Assembly: GCA_037962975.1 (NCBI GenBank)
Contig: CM075672.1
Location: forward strand, 57,916,501 to 57,980,500
DNA: 64,000 nucleotides
Origin: Clitoria ternatea
Lineage: Eukaryota; Streptophyta; Magnoliopsida; Fabales; Fabaceae
Direction of reading: 5' to 3'
The notes below the pieces were generated by a model, which was not told the origin of the DNA, searched no databases, and was given only the letters and a program-made list of their open reading frames with translations. Positions 34,203 through 46,176 of this stretch are shown piece by piece; the stretch's first letter is position 1, and every line of letters begins with the position of its first letter. Position numbers and translations under genes: made by a program.

Positions 34203-35546
34203 ATGGCGGACGACAACAGCAACAATCAAAATCCACCTAGAAGAACACTGGGAGACTATGCATTACAACAAGGACCCAGACATTATTCAAGCATTGTTAT
34301 TCTGAATGCAATAAGGGCCATAGAAATAAAACTTGCTTTTCTTAGTTTAATTAGTTCCTACCAATTCCATGGAATGACAAGTGAAGATCCATATACTCAC
34401 TTGGCCACATTCTATGAATTACTTGGAACTATGGGTTTTGAACAAGAAGTAATTGAAGCTGCATATCTAAGATTGTTTCCTTTCTCTTTAGCAGGAAAAG
34501 CAAAAGAATGGCTCTAATCCCATCCAAATCAAAGCTTGAATAGTTGAGACACAGTGGAAGAAAAATTCTTACAAAGATTCTTTCCCCCATCTAGATTCAT
34601 CAAGGCTAACTCAGACATAACAACATTCAAACAAGGCCAAGATGAACTTTTCTATGAGGCATGGGAACATTTTAAGTCACTACTCAGGAAATGCCCAAAT
34701 CATGGTTTAGAAGATATTACCCAACTAAATATCTTTTATAGTGGATTAAGAGCAGACACCAAAATGATATTAGATGCAGCGGCAGGAGGTACCATGATGA
34801 TAGTGGATGCAGAACAAGCCACAAGAATCATTGAATCACTATCCTCCACAGACTACCAAGCCCAACATGATAGAACTCAAGTCCAAAAGAAGGGAATATT
34901 GGAGCTAAATACCACAGATGCCATTCTAGCTCAAAACAAGATTCTGACCCAACAAATTAAAGCTCTCACACAGCAAATGGCAAAACTCCCCCAGTAGTTA
35001 CATGTAGTGCAAACCTCTGCAGGCAATCAACAATCACAATTGAAATGTGATTTTTATGGAGGTGATCATCAGAATAGACGCTGCTAAGGAGAACAACCTG
35101 ACCAATCCATCCTCTATATGAACAATCAAGGTAAGTAGGGTAATTTCAATAACAATGCTTATTCTAATACTTTTTCACAAGGATAGAGGAATAATCAAAA
35201 TAGAGGATAGAAACAAGAAGCAAGAACATCAAATAGACAACAACAACCGTACCAACAGGGTTCTTATCTGATAGAAAGAACATCAAAATTGGAGGATACT
35301 CTAGAAAAGTTCATCCAAGTTTCAATTACCAACCAGAAAAATACAGAGGCTTCAATCAGGAATCTGGAAACACAAGTAGGGCAATTTGCTCGTCAAATTA
35401 CAAAACAACACAATTCGCAATTTGGAGCCAATACCCACCCTAACCCAAAAGAGCAATGCAAAGCAATTACCACAAGGAGCGGAAAGGTCACTGGACAAGA
35501 AGAGGAGAAAGAAGAAAAGGTGGAAGAAAAGAGTTATAAGAAATAA
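34203..35546 (+). pseudogene. gag of Athila-B
   Basis: One frame from ATG 34203 to 35546 with several stops (34515, about 34543, 34995 and a group around 35084-35210). The capsid-like domain shows TSEDPYTHLATFYELLGTMG, LRLFPFSLAGKAKEWL and EKFLQRFFPPSRF, then FKSLLRKCPNHGL. The knuckle at about 35044-35085 reads CDFYGGDHQNRRC: the second Cys of CCHC is Tyr. A coiled, Gln-rich segment and a Lys/Glu-rich tail follow. Binds and packages element RNA in particles; this copy cannot make full-length protein. Confidence 0.88.
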
Positions 35547-35819
35547 CTAATGAAAGAAGGAGTTGTAGAAGAAGAAAATAAAAAGAATGATGTTGTACAT
35601 ATGGAGAAGGAGGACGTGATTAAAAAAATAAAAAGAAAGAAATAAAAGAAGGAAATATAAAGGTAGACAACCCAGCACAGCAGCTGAAAAGTTTAGGGTT
35701 TAGGGAAAGAATCCTTCAAAGATAGACAAGGAAAGGCAATTTGCAAGGTTGATGGATATTTTCAAAAGGTTGTAGATAAATATACCTTTTGTGGAAGCCC
35801 TGCCAACATACCAAAATTC

Positions 35820-36338
35820 ATGAAGGAGTTATTGACAAAGAAGAAAAGATTCTCTGAAGAAACAGTGGAGCTCGAAGCAGGATACAGTGCTATTATTCAG
35901 AAAGCTTTGCCCCAAAAAACCAAAGATCCAGGGAGCTTCATAATCCTAGTAACTATTGGTACATTACCAGTAGGAAAGGCACTCCTAGACCTGGGAGCCA
36001 ACATTAACTTGATGCCTTTGTCAATGGTAAAAAGGATCAAAGATTTGGAGGTGAAACCAACACGAATGACTCTTTAACTAGCAGATCGATCTATGAAGTT
36101 TCCATACGGAATAGCAGAGGATGTACTGGTAAGAGTAGATAAGTTCGTGTTCCCTATAGATTTTTTCATCATGGACATTGAGGAAGGTACAGAGGTGCCT
36201 CTCATTTTAGGCAGACCGTTCATGAAAACAGCGAAGGTGATTATTGATGTGGATGATGGAAAGCTCAAGGTGAGAGTACAAGATGAAGAGGTTTATTTCA
36301 ATGTATTTGATGCAATGAAGTACCCTACAGAGAAGTAA
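35820..36338 (+). pseudogene. Aspartic protease of Athila-B
   Basis: DPGSFIILVTIG, LLDLGANINLMPL (active site) and ILGRPFMKTAK (second conserved loop) in one frame, broken by a TAA at 36075. The segment 35547-35819 between gag and this is Lys/Glu-rich and frame-broken. Confidence 0.87.
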
Positions 36339-36477
36339 CAATGTTTTAAAATGTATTTGAAGATATAACCATTGGAAAGGAAGCAAATAAATGGCTTAAT
36401 AAAGACCCATTGTAGAAAGTACTCACGTGTACTTTAGAAGAATTAGATAAGAAGGAAGAGAAGAAGTTGAAGAAATC

Positions 36478-37497
36478 TTGAAGGAGATAGATTGCAAAAA
36501 CCCTATTGAAGAGGAAAGACACTATGAAAAGTTTCCAGAGAAAGCAGAAAGTATAATGGTGAAGGTAGAATTGAAAGTCTTACCACCACACTTGAAATAT
36601 GTTTTTCTTGATGAGGAAGGACAAAAGCCTGTTATTATTAACAGTCACTTGTCAGAATCTAAGGAAAAACAACTAATTTAAGTGTTGAAAGAAAACTCAA
36701 CTACAATCGGATAGAGACTAGAAGACTTGAAGGGAATCAGCCTAGCATACTGCATGCACCATATTTATATGGAGCAAAAATTCAAACCTGTTGCTCAACC
36801 TCAGAGACGTCTGAATCCAACCATAAAGAAAGTTGTAAAAGGAGAGGTAATTAAATTACTGGAAGAAGGAATAATTTATCCTATCTCTGATAGTTCATGG
36901 GTGAGTCTTGTGCAGGTGGTCCCAAAGAAATGAGGCACGATTGTTATAAAAAATGGCAAAAATGAATTAGTTCCTACAAGAACTGTCACAGGTTGGCGAA
37001 TGTGTATTGACTACAGGAAACTCAATACAGCAACCAGGAAGGACCATTTTCCTCTACCATTCATGGATCAAATGCTCAAAAGGTTGGCAGGACAAGCATA
37101 CTATTGCTTTTTGGATGGTTACTCCAGATATAACCAGATAGCTGTTGCACCAAAAGACCAGGAAAAGACAGCATTCACATGTCCTTTTGGGATTTTCGCA
37201 TATAGGAAAATGCCTTTTGGATTATGTAATACTCCAACATCATTTCAAAGGTGCATGTTGGCTATTTTCTCAGACTTGGTGGAAAAATGCATAGAAGTCT
37301 TCATGGATGATTTCTCTATTTTTGGATCATCATTCAAGCATTACCTAGAAAATTTGATCATGGTGCTTAAAAGATGCATGGAAACCAATTTAGTCTTGAA
37401 TTGGGAGAAGTGCCACTTCATGGTAATTAAGGGGATTGTGCTAGGACATCAAATTTCTAAAAGGGGAATCGAGGTAACAAAGCCAAAGTGGAAGTGA
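36478..37497 (+). pseudogene. Reverse transcriptase of Athila-B
   Basis: One frame with stops near 36679, 36715 and 36931. Motifs: DLKGISLAYCMHHI, IYPISDSSWVS, MCIDYRKLN, GYSRYNQIAVAP, KMPFGLCNTP and the catalytic VFMDDFSIFG (both Asp present). The frame is lost at about 37476, where one base appears to be missing in a GAGGTA-ACAAA run; RNase H continues in the other frame. Confidence 0.92.
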
Positions 37498-38153
37498 TTG
37501 ACAAGCTACCTCCACCAACCAATATCAAAGGAGTAAGAAGCTTTCTAGGACATGCGGGATTCTACAGGAGGTTTATCAAGGACTTTTCCAAGATTGCCAA
37601 ACCTCTGAGCAATTTATTGCAAAAAGATAATTCTTTTCAATTTGGTGATGCATGCTTAACTGCTTTTAATTTGTTAAAAGAAAAATTGATAATTGCTCAC
37701 ATTATAGTTGCCCCTGATTGGGAACTTGATTTTGAAATGATGTGTGATGCAAGCAACTATGTAATAGGTGTAGTTATTGGTCAAAGAAAATCTAAATTTT
37801 TTCATCCCATACACTATGCTAGTAAAGCTTTGAATGAAGCTCAAATAAATTATGCTACAACAAAAAAAGAATTGCTAGCGATAGTGTATGGCCTTGAAAA
37901 ATTTAGATCATATTTGATTGGTTCCCAAGTTGTTGATTTTACAGACCATGTAGCTATTAAGTATTTGCTAAACAAATCTGAGTCTAAACCAAGGCTAATC
38001 AGGTGGATTCTTCTCCTACAAGAATTCAATTTGATTATTCGAGACAAGAAAGGAAGTGAAAACCATGTAGCAGACCATTTGTCAAGATTGATTAATAATG
38101 AAGTCTTGAAATGCAACCTGAAGTTCAAGATGACTTCCCAGATGAAAGGTTAA
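37488..38153 (+). pseudogene. RT tail and RNase H of Athila-B
   Basis: FLGHAGFYRRFIKDFSKIA, then the RNase H acidic residues: MCDAS (D), TTKKELLAIVYGLEKFR (E), DFTDHVAIKYLL (D) and HVADHLSRL (D). All four are kept, unlike in Tekay-A. At about 38105-38175 a short out-of-frame segment is bounded by apparent opposite single-base changes, after which the same frame resumes. Confidence 0.9.
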
Positions 38154-38192
38154 TGTTGATTCAGAACAGACCATGGTTTTAAAGCTGCGGGA

Positions 38193-39441
38193 GTGCTCCC
38201 TGATGATCTTTCATGGCAACAAAAGAAAAAGTTTTTGAAAGATGGAAAAGAATTTATATGGGATGATCCATACTTGTTTAAGCTTGGATCAGACCATATT
38301 ATGAGGACATGTGTATCTCAGGAAGAAGCCAATAACATCTTATGGCACTGTCACAGCTTGCCGTATGGAGGACACTTCAATGGAGAGAGGACAACAGCTA
38401 AGATTCTTTAATCAGGTTTTTATTGGCTTTCATTGTTTAAGGATGCTAATGTTTTTATACAGCATTGTGATGCATGTCAGAAGACAGGTAGCATATCAAA
38501 AAGGAATGAGATACCATTAACCATCATTCTTGAAATAGAAGTCTTTGATTGCTAGGGCATAGACATTGTTGGACCCCTACCTACTTCACTTTCAAATGAG
38601 TACATTGTCATAGCAGTGGATTATGTGTCAAAGTGGGTAGAAGCAATGGGCTGTGTTAAAGCTAATGCCAAAACCATGATTAAGTTTCTCAAGAGAAACA
38701 TTTTTAGTAGGTTTGGTACCCCACGAGTGCTGATAAGTGATAGAGGTTCTTATTTCTGCAACATACAACTTCAAAGATGTCTAGAACATTATGGAGTCAG
38801 GCACGAGGTAACATCTCCATATCACCCTCAAGCCAATAGCCAAGTAGAGGTGTCCAACAGAGAAATCAAAAGGATATTAGAAAAGAAAATTGGCCAAAAC
38901 AAGAAAGATTGGTCCTTGAAGCTTGATGACGCTTTATGGGCATATAGAACAACCTACAAAGCACCAACTGGATTTTTACCTTACCAGTTGGTGTATGGAA
39001 AAAGTTGCCATCTTCCTGTAGAGCTTGAACATAAGGCATTTTGGGTAATGAAAATACTCAATTATGATCCCAAGGCATCAACTCAAGCAAGAAAAATTCA
39101 GATGCAGAAGTTGGAAGAATGGAGGTTGGAAAGCCTATGAATCTTCACGGATCTATAAGGAAAGAATGAAGGCTTACCATGACACGCAAATTGTGAAGAA
39201 GACTTTTTATCCAGGACAATCTGTTCTCCTGTTTAATTCAAGGCTAAAATTTTTCCTAGGAAAACTAAAGTCCAAATGGTTAGGACCTTTCACAGTGAAA
39301 GAAGTAAGGTCTTATAGGGTCATTGAATTACAAGACCCTAAATTTGAGAGAACCTGGGTGGTGAATGGTCAAAGACTCAAACCTTATCTGGGAGGAGAGG
39401 TTGAAAAGGTCACCACCATCATTCATTTGAAGGATCCATGA
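38193..39441 (+). pseudogene. Integrase of Athila-B
   Basis: HHCC region at about 38345-38485 (WHCHSLPYGGHF...HCDACQ) with a TAA inside (38409). Catalytic core: GIDIVGPLP (D, after a TAG near 38554), LISDRGSYF (D), and E in SNREIKRIL. QLVYGKSCHLPVELEHKAFW is typical of Athila/Tat integrases. A frameshift at about 39130 separates the C-terminal part (ORF to 39441), which has KSKWLGPFTVKEV, the GPF motif. Confidence 0.9.
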
Positions 39442-39671
39442 GAAAGTATTCAGGCATCAAGCTAATGATGTTAAACAAAGTGCTTTTTGGGAGGCAACCC
39501 AATCATTTATATTTTCTGTTCATTTTGTTGATTTCAATTCAATTAGTCTGTATGATATTTTTGAAGTTTTCTTACCTTGCTTTTCAGATCAACTCGTCAT
39601 ATTCATCAACCAACTTCACATGTCTAAGGCAAACTTCAAAGGGAAGGATAAACTTCAGCCAATGTCAAGTT

Positions 39672-40203
39672 ACCATGCTCAAGCGTAACTTGCCACGCTC
39701 AAGCTAGGAAATTCACTTTTAATTTTGTCTTAAATTCTCTCAAGCGAATGGTTTCAAGCTTGAGCAAGGAAAGAAAATAAAGTATCAGGTTTATACACAC
39801 TTAAGCATGAGTATCCACGCTCAAGCGTGGCCACGTAAGTGATATTCTGTTTGATCCACGCTCAAGCGCAAAAGTCACGCTTAAGCTTGACAACAAAAAA
39901 ATAAAGTATGTCAAATCAAAATTTTCAAATTCACCCCGATCACGCCCAAGCGTGACTTCTCTCGCTCAAGCGAGAATAAATTAAGCATCAGGGGAGTTGC
40001 CACGCTCAAGCAAAGCAAGGGAGGCTCAAGCGTGAGAAAATTTCAAACCTTCAGGGGATGTCTCGCTCAAGCATGATAAGTCACGCTTAAGCGAAATGAA
40101 AATTTTTCCATTACTCACTCAAGCGTAGCATTAAGCGAAAGACTCCATTAACCCATACTCTCGTACACGCTTAAGCGTGGCCTACCCACGCTCAAGCGAG
40201 CAG
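39672..40203. repeat. Internal palindrome cluster of Athila-B
   Basis: About sixteen copies of the U3 motif, mostly with a CA or TA centre: CACGCTCAAGCGTG at 39816-39829, CACGCCCAAGCGTG at 39941, the perfect palindrome CACGCTTAAGCGTG at 40166-40179. Neighbouring words such as GCATCAGGGG also occur in the LTR array. Confidence 0.85.
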
Positions 40204-40387
40204 CTTAAAAACTACCACCTGATGCCACTCGTTGCCACATTAAAAGGCAATCCCCTCCATTATTCCAGATTCTGAAAACGTAACTCCCATTTATTCTCAT
40301 TCCTTCCTCTCTGTCAGTTTTTATTGAGCATTATAACTACATTGCATTATGTTTTCTTCTACATTGTGCATTCTCATTGGAAGCAAG

Positions 40388-40853
40388 GTAACTCTAAACT
40401 GTTTCTCTTTTCTCTAAAGCATCTTGCATATGTTTTGCTGTGTTGAGTTGTAGAAAGCATGTTTAGGTGTTCATATGGAATCATGCTTCTCTGTTTTGTT
40501 TGTTTATATGACAAAGGGTTCTACTTCATCTAGATTTGTTCATTCAATATTGAATTGCTTCATTATTTTAAAGTGAACATTGTGAAAAATCCCTTCTGCT
40601 TTAAGGATGCACATCAACTGTCCGATAAAAGTTTAGAAGATGTCATACATGCTTAATGTTAACAGATTGAACTGATATTGTTATGCCAAATAAAATCATT
40701 GTTGCTTTGCTTAGTCACTAATAGGTACGCATGATTAGAAATGGATGCATCCTGATACATTGAGTAAGAAGTCTCTAGGCTCACTGAAATTGTTACTGAG
40801 ATTGTTAGAGACTTACCTTTTAACTTGCCATTTGATATGATGATTGCTTGTAG
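40388..40853 (+). other. Predicted intron before Athila-B env-position ORF
   Basis: Donor AAGCAAG-GTAACT and acceptor ATTGCTTGTAG directly before ATG 40854; length 466 nt. Same layout as in N1. Consensus-based prediction only. Confidence 0.45.
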
Positions 40854-42163
40854 ATGGCTAGAACCAAGCAGGTGGCACCAAGTTCCCCTCCACACACTTC
40901 TCCAGCAAAAAGTTCTAGAAGAAATAAAGGAAAAAGCCCACGTACTGATGACCAAGACAATGCTCCAAAATTCAGGAACAAGGATAAGAGTAAGCGTTAT
41001 GAGGATATTTCAAACTGGACTTTCATACATGAAAGAAAGGTGGATTTGGCCTCGGCAGAGTGTGATGCCTTTCTGTAGGTTATTAGAAGGAGAAACTGGT
41101 TGAAGATATGCTACCCAAGAAAAAAATATGATCCGGAGGTTGTGAGGGAGTTCTATGCCAATGCATAGCCTAAGGAGGATGAAGGTGATCGAAGGACATA
41201 TGTCAGAGGCCATTGGCTCTCATATGGCAGAGATGACATCAACTTCTACCTAGGCAGCATTATAGAGTTAGGGGAAGGAGAGACATGTGACTATGCTACG
41301 ATGAAACTAAGAAATGAGTTCATTGCCACTAATGATCTCGAAGCAGCAATATGCATACCAGGGTGCCATTTTCAGATGGGGCAGGGAAAGAACCCACTAC
41401 GCATCTTAAGAAAGGACATGACCACCATTTCTCAAGTTTGGACCTCTTTTCTTCTTGCTAACATAGCCCCTAATGCACATGTCTCTAATCTGATTTTTAG
41501 TAGGTATTATTTACTATATTGCATTCTACAGAATGACATCTCTATTGACTTAGCCCAAATCATTTCTGATGAAATCCATAAGTTTTTAAAGGCTGATCAA
41601 AAGTATTCTCAGGCAGGACAGAAGGTAAAAGGAAGCTTAGGATTTCCTGCTTTCATTACTGATTTTTGTGCAGGACATGGAATTGAGGTACAGGACCTCA
41701 AGCCTATCAGACCACCCATAGATAGATGTTTCATTGAACAATATTGTAGGATCCAAGCATCACCTGCACCAAATGTACCTCCACCAACTACACCTCAAGC
41801 ACCACCATTATCAGGAACAGAACCTGCTCATCCCCCTCTCAGTAGCGAAACAAAGATGATCCTTGAAGGAATTTATCAGCTCAACATTAGGCAAAACCAT
41901 CTTTTGGCACAACAAAATGCCAACCATAGAGGTCTGATGCACCTACATCATGGGCTGTACCATAGCGTTTCAACAGGCCAACATAACCCATGGATGAATC
42001 CTGTTTAGTGTGAAGTACACATTGGTTGGCCTGGGGACAGGCCTCCTTTCTTAGGAGGGGTGAGACCTCACAGTCTAGACCAGGACCATCTTTACAGGTA
42101 CCTCCAGTCAGGGAAGAAGAAGAAGACACAGATGATGATAATGATGATGATGATGATGAGTGA
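40854..42163 (+). pseudogene. Env-position ORF of Athila-B (putative plant transposon protein type)
   Basis: From ATG 40854 one frame runs to 42008 with TAG stops at 41076 and about 41166. The N-terminus is basic (SRRNKGKSPR), the middle aligns with N1 (TTISQVWTSFLLANIAPNAH; LLYCILQNDISIDLAQIISDEIH), then a Pro-rich linker and HxGWPGDRP. After about 42090 another frame reads PPVREEEEDTDDDND and a run of Asp to TGA 42161, matching the acidic tail of N1, so a late frameshift is likely. No clear signal peptide or membrane anchor. Function unknown. Confidence 0.78.
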
Positions 42164-43453
42164 ATTTTCTTTGAGTTTCTTTTCTGGTTTCTGGTTTCTT
42201 TCCTTTTTAATTCTTGTTAGACTTATTTTTTTATTATTTTCTCTTTTATTTCTAACTTGCTGCAAATAACATTTTCTTCTTGAGGTTTTTTTTTTTTGAA
42301 TTTTAAGCTTCATTGATGAATTTGCATGATCTATTGATTGATAAAGTTGATTGCTCTGTTTAAATGTTGAATAGGAACATGCATTGTTTGTCCAACCTGA
42401 AGCAAGAAAATTAAATGAATGTAAAGATTCAATAAGTCAGAGTAACTTTTAAGGCAATAACATTTATTTTGAAAAGGTAAATTTACTGAATTAAGAACCA
42501 GGAAAATGAAATAAATAAACTTTTTAAATTCTTTACAAGCTTGAACATTTTTCTGTAGAATATTGGAGTATGCCTTTAAACCTGGTGAGAAGAGAGCGAT
42601 TAAACACTAAGAGCCTCATTAGAAATTGTTAAGTTGGCATTGCCTGATTTTCTGATTAATCTTTTTCTTAAGAAATAAGCAAGGAAATGATCAAGGCATT
42701 TTTGAAAAAAAAAACAATATTTAGCCTAGAGCCAAAAAGCTACCCTGAACAAAATATCCCATTCTTTGGTAGCCCATGTGAGCCAAAAAATTTTTCATAA
42801 AAACACCCTAAGCATGAAAAATAAAATTCCTACCTTATCAACATGCTTAATGAGAAAAGAGCATAAAATATTTTTTTTTCCAATAAGAGTAATGCAAGAA
42901 ATAGAGGTTGAAAAAGAAAAAGGCTAAAGAAAAAAAAGTAAGTTCTCCATACCAAAATCTTTGAACAAAAAGAGAACTAGAAAAAGAAGATAAAGAATTC
43001 TAAAAAGGAAGAAGCCTCATAAACTTTGAAAATTTCATTACTTATACTCTTCTTTGTGCATGCAATTTGAAATCCACGAAAAACCAAGAATTCTTGCTAG
43101 CCCAGCCTCATTACAACCTTTTAAAAAACCTTTGCGATCCTTTGCTATTTTTATGATTTTGGTTTGATTGGAGATGATTGGCAATGTTAACTAGGCAGTT
43201 CTAATAATGAATATGTGAAACAAACATCTATGAGAAACAATGAGAAGCTCCTTATTCTTACAGCATTGGGCTACTTACTTTTTGAAAAATTAAATTGTGC
43301 ATCTTATTTCACATGAATGGGTATTAAGGATGCCATAAGCCCAAAGAAATCAAATACTGCTTTTTAATTATGTTCATCGTGAGAATCTGAGCATCATGAA
43401 CATTTTCTTACTTAAACTTTCATTCTTTTGGCTTGAGGACAAGCAAAACTCTA
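42164..43453 (+). other. 3' non-coding region of Athila-B
   Basis: AT-rich, no gene. Contains CAGCCTCATTACAACC near 43103 and CTTGAGGACAAGCAA at 43433-43447, both shared with N1. Confidence 0.6.
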
Positions 43454-43467
43454 GGTTGGGGAGACTT
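43454..43467 (+). other. Polypurine tract of Athila-B
   Basis: GGTTGGGGAGACTT immediately before the 3' LTR. Confidence 0.7.
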
Positions 43468-45025
43468 TGATAAGTGTAAATTAAGCATTGATTTCATGAA
43501 CCAATTGAACTTATTTTTGTAAACAATTTAACTAGATTGGTGAATAAGTGAAGGAATTTAAGCATGAAATCTCTTTTGAAAGATACATTACATACAAGAT
43601 ATTATTTTACCAAAGTTTTTAAAGAAATACAGGAATTGCAAGAAAACAATCAAGTCAGTATACTTGGTCTTGATCATGAAGAAGCATGAAGCTTGAACCA
43701 TGCATCAGACTCATTCCACGCTTGAGCATAACACAAAGGGCGCTTGAGCGAAAGAAGTTATGAAAGCCACACTTGAAGACGCTTGAGCAAAGGGACAATG
43801 GCATCAGACCCCTTCCACGCTTGAGCGTGAGAAGGGAATGCTTGAGCTTGAACCCGAGCGCGCTTAAGCGTGACTTCGGGCATAGTCAAGTGCGAGGACA
43901 AGAAAGCAAGGTAGGCATCAGGGGCCCTTCCCGCTTGAGCGTGGTCATCACACGCTTAAGCGCAGGCACGCTCAAGCAAGAATATCTTACACTTGAGCGT
44001 GCTCGAAGAAGTATGGAGTTTTTAATTAAATATGGGCAAATGTTACGATGCCAGCACATCCACTTCTGTGTGTCTCTGAATGTCTCTGACCACCTCTACA
44101 TGGCCACTCAGTAAGTGGAGGTTGCGCTTGAGCTTAGGAAGAGAAGCTTAAGCGTGACTACTCTATAAATAGAGTAGAAGAATAAAGGATCAACATCATC
44201 TCAGCATTCAATCATTCAATTCACTTCCAATTTCTTTCTGTATTCATTTCCTTTTGTTGAGTGAAAATACAAGGCATGAGTAGCTAAATCCATTCATTGG
44301 GATTGGTTGTAATCATTCCAACCCCAAGTAATGCTGCTGTAAGTTTTTCATATATATATAACAAGATCTGATGGTTTTTGTGTTTCATTCTGCACTTAAT
44401 GCTTAAAAGTACTTGATCACTATTTTCTTGTCTTTGGTTTTCTTAAGTATATTGGGAAATAAAGTTTGAGAGAAGATCTAAATGAAACACTCATTGTGAG
44501 TAGATGACCAAGGATGGTCTCTAACACAGTGAACGTCTAAATAATCGATCATTAATGCTGGAATGATTTCAAGGTGATTGAGGGATCAGCAGGTTAAAAT
44601 CATTCTTATGAATTTTGTAGTCGAGAGATCGATACAAATGACTTTGATTGTAAAAATTATCATTTCAAGTTATAGATATTCAAAGTTACATAGCTTACAG
44701 AAGGTGAGAAGCGATGAACAATCAATCCCTGTTTTCCAAATTTGAATTTTACCAAAACTCTTTAGTGTTGTCTCTCATATTTATTACTGTTTGTAAATAA
44801 TTTCAATCGAAACCTTTTACAACCAACCGAAACAAAACTTCCTGTCAAATCAATTCAAGGACTAAGATCTTCAAGCTAACACCTCCTCAGTGGAACGACA
44901 ACCCCTTTTACTACAACTTTAGTGTTTAAACTTGGCACTAATCTTCCATTAGATTCCTATTATACCAACTTGATTCTTTTCTTGTACACTTCATTTCTTT
45001 GTATGATTGATAAAAATCATTACCA
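43468..45025 (+). repeat. 3' LTR of Athila-B
   Basis: 1558 bp; preceded by the purine tract GGTTGGGGAGACTT (43454-43467). It differs from the 5' LTR by scattered substitutions and small indels; the palindrome array is at 43716-44157. Confidence 0.93.
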
Positions 45026-46176
45026 ATATATTAGTCCCATTATATTGTAACTTGGAATAGGTTTTCATTTTCTTATTTTCTTAGGTTTCGGGAATTCTTC
45101 CCCTTTAACCATGATTCATTATACTTAAAGGGCAACAGCACAATGATTAAGTTACCCACACATACCAATTTCACACCTAACTCCCTTAGTGGGTTTTCTC
45201 AATAATGGCTTCTAACCACCATTATTAACCATCACTTATGGCTATCTTTCTTCATTAATAACATTCCCTAACATCATTAAATGCATATCCCACTCATATT
45301 CTACATTTCCCCTAAAATCAAGGGTTAGGGTTTTACCAAAAACCCAACAACTATCATAAATGCATATGGTTTTCCACCATTTACCATGGCAATTTCATGT
45401 ACCCCTATCAATGCTCATAAAAGTTCACATTTATTTCACCCCACCTTAGGGTTTACATATTTAATGATTCCCACAACAATCCTTATGCATTAAAACACTC
45501 TCCCAACAATAAGAACCCATAACCTAAGGCACAAACTCAACATAAATGATGAGGAACTTATCTCAACCCAACAAACACAATGGGTTTCGAAGAGAAGGAA
45601 AAAGAAGGTAACGAAAATACAAGAGGAGGGAGGAGAGTTTCAAACCATCATGTCTCCTTCTTGGTCAATGGTGAAGACAAAAATTGAGGGGGAAAGCACA
45701 CAACCTATTCTAGGTTTTAGAGAGTGGAAAAGATGAAGAAAATGAGTGGGAAATAAGGAGAAAAGAGAGAAAAGTGTATTTGCCCAAAGAAGAGGGAATG
45801 TGTCATGAAAAATGAGAGTGAAAGGTGAGGTTATTAGTTTAAATTTAACCAATCATTAAAACTTATTCATTTTAAAATAAACAGGATCTTAGTTTGGGCT
45901 CAATACTTCATCTAAAACTTATTCTGAATATATATTCGGATTCATAATAATATTCTTAACAGCCCTGACTAATGGCATCTCAATCGGAGATATTTGTCTG
46001 ACACTCATATTTTAACCGGGTATTAATTTTAGCTCTTTAAGCTTTGGTAAATTATGAAAAATCATAAATTCCAATTAAATCATTTCCAAACTTTTTGAAC
46101 ATTAATCTTTTTATATATAATTATTTGTTATTTATTTCTCTTAATCAGATATTTATATAAAAGTTGAGATGTTACA

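Larger units (their letters stand above)
39442..40853 (+). other. Spacer between integrase and env-position ORF, Athila-B
   Basis: No coding sequence. It starts with the GGGAGGCAACCC block (39489-39500), then the palindrome cluster (39672-40203), a TTAAAAGG box at 40240 that could act as a TATA element, a donor-like AAGCAAG-GTAACT (GT at 40388), and the acceptor-like GCTTGTAG ending at 40853. Confidence 0.7.
32368..45025 (+). mobile_element. Near-complete Athila retrotransposon with env-position ORF (Athila-B)
   Basis: 12,658 bp flanked by the duplication ATATA (32363-32367 and 45026-45030). LTRs 32368-33927 and 43468-45025. Order: LTR, tRNA-Asp primer site (33933-33949), short ORF, gag, protease, RT, RNase H, integrase, palindrome-rich spacer, env-position ORF, 3' non-coding, purine tract, LTR. 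All domains are recognisable but each carries stops or frameshifts, so it is inactive. It inserted in the Tekay-B solo LTR. Confidence 0.93.
29641..46176 (-). mobile_element. Solo LTR of a Tekay-type element (Tekay-B), split by Athila-B
   Basis: Flanked by the 5-bp duplication AATTA (29636-29640 and 46177-46181), with plus-strand ends TGTGGCG...GTTACA and no internal element region, so a solo LTR of about 3.87 kb once Athila-B is removed. The right part (45026-46176) aligns with the Tekay-A LTR (5040-6009), and 32206-32240 aligns with 4722-4755, which fixes the minus orientation (start 46176). Confidence 0.75.
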
